A stretch of DNA of 5,577 nt from JBIICS01 sp044238735 (lineage in GTDB: Bacteria; Bacteroidota; Bacteroidia; UBA4408), in contig JBIICS010000167.1 of assembly GCA_044238735.1 (NCBI GenBank), positions 1 to 5,577 of the forward strand, in the 5' to 3' direction. Below the pieces are notes generated by a model that saw nothing but the letters and a program-made list of their open reading frames with translations, was not told where the DNA came from and did no database searches. The position numbers and the translations under genes are program-made. Below are positions 1 through 5,141 of the stretch, one piece after another; the first letter of the stretch is position 1; each line of letters starts with the position of its first letter.

Positions 1-135
1 GATGCACGTATGTACGAAGAGGGTTATAAAAATAAGATACACGAATTAAGAAGAAAAAATCTGGTTAAAGGTACCGCTATTTTTATGGGCACTAGTGTTG
101 CTTTAACCTTGTTATTGTTTGTGGCGTTACTTTAG
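1..135 (+). CDS. C-terminal end of an unidentified membrane protein (partial, 5' end outside window)
   Basis: The frame is open from base 1 and closes with TAG at 133-135, giving 44 residues. The visible part has a charged, basic stretch (KNKIHELRRK, residues 10-19) followed by a hydrophobic run from about residue 21 to the end (LVKGTAIFMG through LLLFVALL). This looks like one transmembrane helix at the extreme C-terminus, with the basic flank predicted to stay in the cytoplasm. I do not recognise the family from this fragment. An ATG at base 10 could in principle start a 41-residue single-helix protein, but the frame is open upstream of it and the true start cannot be judged here. It converges on mazG, with 35 bases between the two stop codons. 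Confidence 0.6.
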   Translation, partial: DARMYEEGYKNKIHELRRKNLVKGTAIFMGTSVALTLLLFVALL

Positions 136-144
136 CAATTAAAC

Positions 145-163
145 GGATAATATTAATTAATCC
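145..163. terminator. possible bidirectional terminator hairpin between convergent genes
   Basis: GGATAAT at 145-151 can pair with ATTAATCC at 156-163, giving a 7-bp stem with one bulged A and a 4-base loop. It sits in the 35-base gap between the stop of the first gene and the mazG stop, where a shared terminator would be expected. The stem is AT-rich and no clean T-run follows on either strand, so this is a weak call based mainly on position. Confidence 0.25.
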
Positions 164-170
164 CGATAAG

Positions 171-953
171 TTATAACCCTTTTTCTTTGGCATTATTCCA
201 AAAAACGTCCATTTCATCTAAACTTAAATGGCTTAATATTTTGTTTTGAGCAGCAACTTGTTCTTCCATAAAAGTAAAACGCCTTATAAATTTACGGTTT
301 GTTTTCTCCAGAGCATCCTCCGGATTAATACCACAAAAGCGGGCATAGTTTACTAATGCAAATAATAAATCACCAAATTCAGCTTCCGCTTTTTCTAAGT
401 TGTTTTCTATTTTTTCTTCTGCTTTAAATTCTTCTAATTCTTCCTCAACTTTATTCCAAACTTGTACTTTTTGCTCCCAATCGAATCCAACACCCCTGGC
501 TTTTTCCTGAATGCGCATCGCTTTAATTAATGCTGGCAAAGAAGTTGGAACACCCGCTAACACCGATTTATTCCCTTCCTTTAATTTTAGCTTTTCCCAA
601 TTTTGTTTTACTTCTTCCTCGTCCTTAACTTTTACATCTCCATATATATGGGGGTGGCGGTCTATTAATTTTTTACATAAGGCTTCAATAACATTGGTCA
701 TGTTAAATTCATTGGTCTCGGAGGCAATGCGTGCATAAAAAACGAGGTGAAGCAATACATCTCCAATCTCTTTCTTAATATTGGGTAAATCGTTTTGAAG
801 GATGGCATCAGCCAGTTCGTATGTTTCTTCTATAGTAAGGTGTCTTAGGCTTTGTAATGTTTGTTTTTTATCCCATGGACATTGCTCTCGCAATTCGTCC
901 ATTATCACCAAAAGTCTACCAAAAGCTTCTTGAGCAGAATCGTGTTTTTTCAT
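171..953 (-). CDS. mazG: MazG nucleoside triphosphate pyrophosphohydrolase
   Basis: MazG hydrolyses (d)NTPs to (d)NMPs and pyrophosphate, and is a cytoplasmic house-cleaning enzyme. From the ATG at 953 the protein has 260 residues, close to the roughly 263 of E. coli MazG. Both tandem MazG domains are intact. The first has CPWD (residues 25-28), the metal-binding EETYE (42-46) and EIGD (62-65), then RHPHIYGD (99-106). The second follows VGFDW (155-159), with EELEE (171-175) and EFGD (192-195) matching the catalytic EExxE...ExxD pattern. In E. coli the second domain carries the main activity. The frame extends two codons upstream to a TTG at 959; I prefer the ATG because a TTG start is rare and the extra residues add no family similarity. 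It is divergent from ruvB. No mazEF toxin-antitoxin genes are adjacent, so the E. coli-type arrangement is absent. Confidence 0.96.
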   Translation of the reverse strand: MKKHDSAQEAFGRLLVIMDELREQCPWDKKQTLQSLRHLTIEETYELADAILQNDLPNIKKEIGDVLLHLVFYARIASETNEFNMTNVIEALCKKLIDRHPHIYGDVKVKDEEEVKQNWEKLKLKEGNKSVLAGVPTSLPALIKAMRIQEKARGVGFDWEQKVQVWNKVEEELEEFKAEEKIENNLEKAEAEFGDLLFALVNYARFCGINPEDALEKTNRKFIRRFTFMEEQVAAQNKILSHLSLDEMDVFWNNAKEKGL

Positions 954-956
954 ATC

Positions 957-964
957 CAAATTTA
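957..964 (-). promoter_or_regulatory. possible -7 box for mazG (TAAATTTG)
   Basis: Read on the - strand, 964 to 957 is TAAATTTG, an exact match to the Bacteroidota -7 consensus TAnnTTTG. It lies only 3 bases before the preferred mazG ATG, so it would give a leaderless or nearly leaderless transcript. A GTTTTG upstream on the same strand is only about 14 bases away, shorter than the usual -33 spacing. It also overlaps the alternative TTG codon. A chance match in AT-rich DNA is quite possible. Confidence 0.15.
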
Positions 965-1041
965 GTTTAAAATAATGGCAAAACTTTTATTTTTATTTGA
1001 CGGCTTTCCTTTAATCACTATTTAAAACCCAATTAAAAGTG

Positions 1042-1049
1042 TAAATTTG
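1042..1049 (+). promoter_or_regulatory. probable -7 box of the ruvB promoter (TAAATTTG)
   Basis: TAAATTTG matches the Bacteroidota primary-sigma -7 element TAnnTTTG exactly. It lies 17 bases before the ruvB ATG, which would put the transcript start near 1053-1056 and leave a leader of about a dozen bases. The -33 element is weak: TTTA at 1021-1024, with 17 bases between the boxes, is the best candidate and there is no TTTG at the expected distance. As no later promoter is evident before the next two genes, this would drive ruvB, the ppx-like gene and the response regulator. Confidence 0.45.
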
Positions 1050-1066
1050 AATACAACACTTTTTAA

Positions 1067-2092
1067 ATGAATCCTATATTAGATGCCGATGATGATAATT
1101 TATCAAATTCAGAAAGGGAATTTGAAAGGGCATTGCGCCCATTAGCATTCGATGATTTTTTAGGGCAGCAAAAATTAATTGATAATTTAATTGTATTTGT
1201 AAAGGCAGCAAAATTAAGAGGCGAAGCGCTGGATCATGTTTTGTTGCACGGCCCACCCGGATTAGGCAAAACAACCTTAGCTCATATTGTGGCTAACGAA
1301 CTGGGTGTTAATTTAAAACTTACCTCGGGTCCTGTATTGGATAAACCGGGAGATTTAGCCGGCCTGCTTACTAATTTGGAGTCGAACGATGTTTTATTTA
1401 TAGATGAAATTCATCGTTTAAGTCCGGTTGTGGAGGAATACCTTTATTCGGCCATGGAGGATTATAAAATAGATATTATGATTGATTCGGGGCCAAACGC
1501 CCGTTCTGTTCAGATTAAGTTAAATCCCTTTACTTTAATTGGGGCTACTACCCGCAGCGGACTTCTAACTTCACCTCTAAGAGCCCGTTTTGGCATTAAC
1601 AGCCGCTTAGAATATTATGACTCTAAATTACTTACCGGTATTGTAGAACGTTCTTCTTCTATTATTTCTGTTCCCATTGTTGAGGAGGCTGCTTTTGAAA
1701 TTGCCCGCCGTAGTCGAGGAACACCAAGAATAGCCAATGCTTTGCTGAGAAGAACAAGGGATTTTGCTCAAATTAAAGGTAATGGTACAATTGATGTTGA
1801 AATAGCCAAGTATGCTTTAAATGCACTAAATGTTGATGAGCACGGTTTTGATGAAATGGACAATAAGATTTTAACTGTGCTGATTGAAAAATTTAAAGGT
1901 GGCCCCGTTGGTATTAATACCATTGCTACCGCTGTAGGAGAAGAAGCAGGCACAATAGAGGAGGTTTATGAACCTTTCTTAATTCAGGAAGGTTATTTAA
2001 TGAGAACACCCCGCGGACGAGAAGTAACGGATTTAGCCTACAGACACTTGGGTAAAATGCCCCGTAGAAATAATGGTTCTACCTTATTTTAA
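1067..2092 (+). CDS. ruvB: RuvB, Holliday junction branch-migration helicase
   Basis: RuvB is the AAA+ hexameric motor that, with RuvA, drives branch migration of Holliday junctions for resolution by RuvC during recombinational repair. The 341-residue protein is full length for the family. Visible elements in order are LRPLAFDDFLGQ (23-34), Walker A GPPGLGKT (62-69), Walker B FIDEIH (111-116), the family-typical EEYLYSAMEDYKIDI (123-137), sensor 1 GATTR (159-163), the arginine-finger region LRARFG (171-176), sensor 2 RGTPRIANALLRR (217-229) and the C-terminal winged-helix DNA-binding domain (about 262-330, with TPRGR at 314-318). The start is set by the ATG at 1067, just after a TAAATTTG box; no Shine-Dalgarno is visible. 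It is the first gene of a tight cluster, with the ppx-like gene beginning 3 bases after its stop. No ruvA or ruvC is in the window. Confidence 0.98.
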   Translation: MNPILDADDDNLSNSEREFERALRPLAFDDFLGQQKLIDNLIVFVKAAKLRGEALDHVLLHGPPGLGKTTLAHIVANELGVNLKLTSGPVLDKPGDLAGLLTNLESNDVLFIDEIHRLSPVVEEYLYSAMEDYKIDIMIDSGPNARSVQIKLNPFTLIGATTRSGLLTSPLRARFGINSRLEYYDSKLLTGIVERSSSIISVPIVEEAAFEIARRSRGTPRIANALLRRTRDFAQIKGNGTIDVEIAKYALNALNVDEHGFDEMDNKILTVLIEKFKGGPVGINTIATAVGEEAGTIEEVYEPFLIQEGYLMRTPRGREVTDLAYRHLGKMPRRNNGSTLF

Positions 2093-2095
2093 TTT

Positions 2096-3037
2096 ATGAA
2101 TAAAATTGCAGTTATAGATTTAGGAACCAATACATTTAATATTATTGTTGGACAAACAGATCTTAAAGGTAATTTTAATCGATTGGTCGAAACTAAAATT
2201 GCAGTTAAATTGGGTGAAGGCGGAATTAATTCCGGCTTTATTGCACCCGAACCTTTCCGAAGAGGAATTGAGGCACTTGATCAATTCAAGCAAATAACTA
2301 ACGATTGGAGGGTAGACGATGTATATCTTTTCGCTACTTCTGCTATTCGGAATGCACAAAATGGAAATAATTTTGTTCAGCAAGTAGAAACTTTTTTTAA
2401 TTGGAAAGTGCGAGTAATTAGTGGCGATACCGAAGCACAGTTAATTTATTATGGAGTAAGACGAGCCTTGGACCTGGGAGAAAAGCCTTTATTAATAATG
2501 GACATAGGTGGTGGAAGTACAGAATTTATTATTGCTAACAATTCCCAGATTTTTTGGAAAAAAAGTTTTGAAATTGGAGCGGCTCGTTTACTTGAAAGAT
2601 TTAAACCATCCGAACCCATATCTCCACTCGAAATAGAGGAAATATTTAATTATATGGAGAATCAACTCACTGAACTTAAAGAAGCTGTAAAACTATATCA
2701 GATTGATGTTTTGGTAGGTTCATCAGGTTCCTTTGATTCTTATGCAGATGTAATACTGAACAGATATTACAACGGCAAAACATTAAATGGTGCTACTACT
2801 TTTGTTTTCCCAATGGAGCAGTTTAATGATACATATAATCTTTTTATCAGCGCTAATCGCAAGGAGCGTGCAGACATAAAGGGTTTAATTGCTATGCGTG
2901 TAGACATGATTGTAATTGCTTCATTGCTAATTAGGTATGTAGTAGATAATTTTAAAATAAACGAAATACGTTTGTCAACATTCTCTCTTAAAGAGGGCGT
3001 TTTGTGGGCAATTCAGAACCAAATAATAGAAAAATAA
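2096..3037 (+). CDS. Ppx/GppA-family phosphatase (short form, probable exopolyphosphatase)
   Basis: The 313-residue protein belongs to the ASKHA-fold Ppx/GppA family, which removes terminal phosphate from inorganic polyphosphate (Ppx) or from pppGpp (GppA). Family landmarks are the N-terminal phosphate loop DLGTNTF (8-14), ATSAIRNAQNG (80-90), SGDTEAQLIYYGV (109-121), whose E113 matches the catalytic glutamate position of Ppx, the second phosphate loop DIGGGSTEF (136-144), GSSGS (208-212) and the C-terminal FSLKEGVLW (296-304). It stops after the two core domains and lacks the HD-like C-terminal extension of the roughly 500-residue E. coli enzymes. Short two-domain forms are common, so this need not be a truncation. 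Substrate preference cannot be read from sequence. It lies 3 bases after ruvB and its TAA shares one base with the next ATG, so translation is probably coupled at both ends. No polyphosphate kinase gene is in view. Confidence 0.9.
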   Translation: MNKIAVIDLGTNTFNIIVGQTDLKGNFNRLVETKIAVKLGEGGINSGFIAPEPFRRGIEALDQFKQITNDWRVDDVYLFATSAIRNAQNGNNFVQQVETFFNWKVRVISGDTEAQLIYYGVRRALDLGEKPLLIMDIGGGSTEFIIANNSQIFWKKSFEIGAARLLERFKPSEPISPLEIEEIFNYMENQLTELKEAVKLYQIDVLVGSSGSFDSYADVILNRYYNGKTLNGATTFVFPMEQFNDTYNLFISANRKERADIKGLIAMRVDMIVIASLLIRYVVDNFKINEIRLSTFSLKEGVLWAIQNQIIEK

Positions 3038-4200
3038 TGCAAAAGATTTTAGTAATAGATGATGAGCGTGCAATACGCAATACGCTTAGGGAAATTTTAG
3101 AATATGAAAAATTTATTGTAGATGATGCCTCTGATGGTTCGGAAGGTGTAAAGCTTATTGAAAAGAACAAGTATGATTTGATATTATCAGATATTAAAAT
3201 GCCTAAAATGGATGGAATGGAAGTGCTGGATCGTATTATCAGCATAACTCCGGATACTCCTGTAGTTTTAATTAGTGGTCATGGTAATATTGATACGGCT
3301 GTGGAAGCCCTTAAAAAAGGCGCATACGATTATATTGCAAAGCCTATTGATATGAATCGATTATTAGTTACGGTTAGGAATGCACTGGATAAAAAACAAT
3401 TAGTGTCTGAAACAAAGTCATTAAAAAAGAAAATTAATAAGACCTTTGAAATGGTTGGCGAATCACCTGCTATCCAAAATATAAAAGAGCTAATAGAACG
3501 AGTAGCCCCAACAGATGCCAGAGTATTGGTTACCGGCGACAACGGATCCGGAAAAGAACTTGTTGCGCGCTGGATACACGAGAAAAGTCCGCGCTCCGCA
3601 ATGCCATTGGTTGAAGTAAATTGCGCAGCTATACCATCCGAATTAATAGAAAGTGAATTATTCGGACATGAGAAAGGCGCTTTCACTTCTGCAATCGCCC
3701 AACGTAAAGGTAAGTTTGAATTGGCAGAGGGAGGAACTTTATTTTTAGATGAGATTGGCGATATGAGTCTTTCTGCTCAGGCTAAGGTTTTAAGAGCTTT
3801 ACAGGAAAATAAAATTATGCGTGTTGGTGGCGACAAAGAGATAAAAGTAAATGTTAGGGTTATTGCGGCAACTAATAAAAATTTAAGAAAGGAAATAGAA
3901 GAGGGTCGTTTTAGAGAAGATTTATTTCATCGTTTAAGCGTTATTCCAATTAGTGTACCATCGTTAAACGAACGTAAAGATGATATACCTCTTCTGATTT
4001 TGCATTTTTCTAAACTAATTAGTGAAGAAAATGGTTGGCCGGTTAAATCATTTACCGATAATGCGATCAAAGAATTACAAAAACACAACTGGACTGGAAA
4101 TATACGTGAATTAAGAAATGTAGTTGAACGACTATTAATTTTGGGCGGCAAGTCTATTAGTGATAAGGATGTTAACACATATGCTAAGCCTATAGAATAA
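3037..4200 (+). CDS. NtrC-type sigma-54 response regulator without a DNA-binding domain
   Basis: The 387-residue protein has a receiver domain (about 1-118) with acidic D8/D9, phosphoacceptor D52 (in SDIKMPKMDG), S80 and K102. A short linker leads to a sigma-54-activator AAA+ domain (about 138-370). This shows Walker A GDNGSGKE (167-174), ELFGHEKGAFTSA (207-219), Walker B GGTLFLDEIGD (232-242), sensor 1 VRVIAATNK (273-281), the arginine-finger segment FREDLFHRL (292-300) and sensor 2 WTGNIRELRN (352-361). It should use ATP hydrolysis to open sigma-54 promoter complexes after phosphorylation by an unknown histidine kinase. Two oddities stand out. It ends about 26 residues after sensor 2, with no Fis-type helix-turn-helix. 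The sigma-54-contact loop is GAFTSA instead of GAFTGA. The start is the ATG in TAATG overlapping the ppx-like stop; a GTG at 3004 in frame would add 11 residues that do not fit a receiver domain. From memory, similar regulators with both features occur widely in Bacteroidota. Confidence 0.93.
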   Translation: MQKILVIDDERAIRNTLREILEYEKFIVDDASDGSEGVKLIEKNKYDLILSDIKMPKMDGMEVLDRIISITPDTPVVLISGHGNIDTAVEALKKGAYDYIAKPIDMNRLLVTVRNALDKKQLVSETKSLKKKINKTFEMVGESPAIQNIKELIERVAPTDARVLVTGDNGSGKELVARWIHEKSPRSAMPLVEVNCAAIPSELIESELFGHEKGAFTSAIAQRKGKFELAEGGTLFLDEIGDMSLSAQAKVLRALQENKIMRVGGDKEIKVNVRVIAATNKNLRKEIEEGRFREDLFHRLSVIPISVPSLNERKDDIPLLILHFSKLISEENGWPVKSFTDNAIKELQKHNWTGNIRELRNVVERLLILGGKSISDKDVNTYAKPIE

Positions 4201-4204
4201 AGTA

Positions 4205-4230
4205 TTAATTATCTATAACGGGATAATTGA
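4205..4230 (+). terminator. weak hairpin after the regulator gene, possible terminator
   Basis: AATTATC at 4207-4213 and GATAATT at 4222-4228 form a perfect 7-bp inverted repeat, extendable by a T-G and a T-A pair to 9 bp, with an 8-base loop. It starts 4 bases after the regulator stop. The stem has a single G-C pair and no T-run follows, so it is a poor intrinsic terminator. It could also be an RNA-end or operator-like element, or chance in AT-rich sequence. The rest of the gap up to 4286 shows no clear TAnnTTTG promoter, so read-through into the methyltransferase gene remains possible. Confidence 0.25.
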
Positions 4231-4286
4231 ATTATTGTAGTAGGTACTTTCATTTAAAAAAAACGCTAAACTAGCCAAATCGTATT

Positions 4287-5126
4287 ATGTACTTTTCCGG
4301 AACAAAAGATATAAAGTGGTATGTAAATAAGCATATTCAGGATAATGCGGCTTTTTACAACGGACTAACAGTTGTAGATGTTCCTGCCGGAACCGGTATT
4401 ACAAGCGAATCTCTTAAAAAGGTTGGCGCAAATGTAATTGCCTTAGATTTGTTTCCGGAATTTTTTAAGGTAGACGGCATCAATTGTGTTTATTGCAACT
4501 TGAATGAACGCATACCTCTTGAGGATGCAGTTGCTGATGTAGTGATTTGTCAGGAAGGTATAGAACACATGCCCGATCAGTTAAAGGCATTTAAGGAGTT
4601 TTACAGAGTTTTAAAACCCGGAGGAAAATTAATCATTACTACTCCTAACTATTCCAATCTTAAGGCCAAATTAAGTTATCTGTTAACAGAAAGCGAATAT
4701 TTTAATAAGATAATGCCTCCAAACGAGGTTGACGATCTTTGGTTTGCAGATGATAAACGAGAAATGTATTATGGACATTTATTTTTACTAGGGATTCAAA
4801 AATTAAGAACCTTTGGTCGTTTAAGTGGATTTAATATTCATAAAATACATCCGGGTAGAATAAACGGAACAGCATTTTTACTAACGTTATGGTGCTATCC
4901 TTCTATATGGATATCTAATATAATAACATTGCGAAAAAATTTGCGAAAGAAAAAGAATAATCCTTATTTGGTGGAGATAAAAGCTATTTATGAGGAAATA
5001 TTTAAATTGAATTTAAACTTTAAGATACTTACTGGCATTCATCTGTTTATTGAATTTGAGAAAATAGAAGAGGAGTTAAACTTTTCTAAATTTAAAAAAC
5101 ATGCCGATACAAACTTTATAACTTAA
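4287..5126 (+). CDS. class I SAM-dependent methyltransferase, substrate unknown
   Basis: The 279-residue protein has a Rossmann-type methyltransferase core in its first half. Motif I is VVDVPAGTGITS (29-40), a P-A variant of the usual DxGxGxG loop. The acidic residue expected to bind the SAM ribose is D54 in IALDLFP. CNLNERIPL (70-78), DVVICQEGIEHM (84-95, motif II) and LKPGGKLIITTPN (109-121, motif III) follow. This is the Methyltransf_11/UbiE-like pattern. The second half is less typical. It has NEVDDLWFADD (146-156), YYGHLFLLG (161-169), a hydrophobic stretch at about 194-215 (GTAFLLTLWCYPSIWIS onwards) that could be a membrane-contacting segment, and a lysine/arginine-rich patch at 216-223. 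A lipid, quinone or glycan precursor is a plausible substrate but unproven. The ATG at 4287 sits just before the first secondary structure. The gene converges on the next one, with 15 bases between stops. Confidence 0.85.
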   Translation: MYFSGTKDIKWYVNKHIQDNAAFYNGLTVVDVPAGTGITSESLKKVGANVIALDLFPEFFKVDGINCVYCNLNERIPLEDAVADVVICQEGIEHMPDQLKAFKEFYRVLKPGGKLIITTPNYSNLKAKLSYLLTESEYFNKIMPPNEVDDLWFADDKREMYYGHLFLLGIQKLRTFGRLSGFNIHKIHPGRINGTAFLLTLWCYPSIWISNIITLRKNLRKKKNNPYLVEIKAIYEEIFKLNLNFKILTGIHLFIEFEKIEEELNFSKFKKHADTNFIT

Positions 5127-5141
5127 ATTTTACTTTATTTA

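Noticed and set aside
511..738. + strand open frame of 75 codons inside mazG
   Set aside because: It lies antisense within a clear MazG coding region, has low-complexity Ser/Thr/Phe content and no recognisable motif.
954..959. Two-codon extension of mazG to a TTG start at 959
   Set aside because: An ATG at 953 fits better, TTG starts are rare and the extra residues add nothing to the family match. It cannot be fully excluded.
3004..3036. GTG start for the response regulator inside the ppx-like gene
   Set aside because: It would add 11 residues before a standard receiver start (MQKILVIDDE). The ATG in the TAATG overlap is the natural start.
3330..3686. - strand open frame of 118 codons inside the response regulator
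   Set aside because: It is antisense to conserved AAA+ motifs and shows no family features.
4254..4263. A-rich run before the methyltransferase as a frameshift or slippage site
   Set aside because: It lies outside any coding sequence and A-rich stretches before starts are normal in AT-rich Bacteroidota DNA.
4201..4286. Hidden Fis-type DNA-binding domain of the regulator after a frameshift
   Set aside because: All + strand frames contain early stops here and 86 bases is too short for the domain plus linker.
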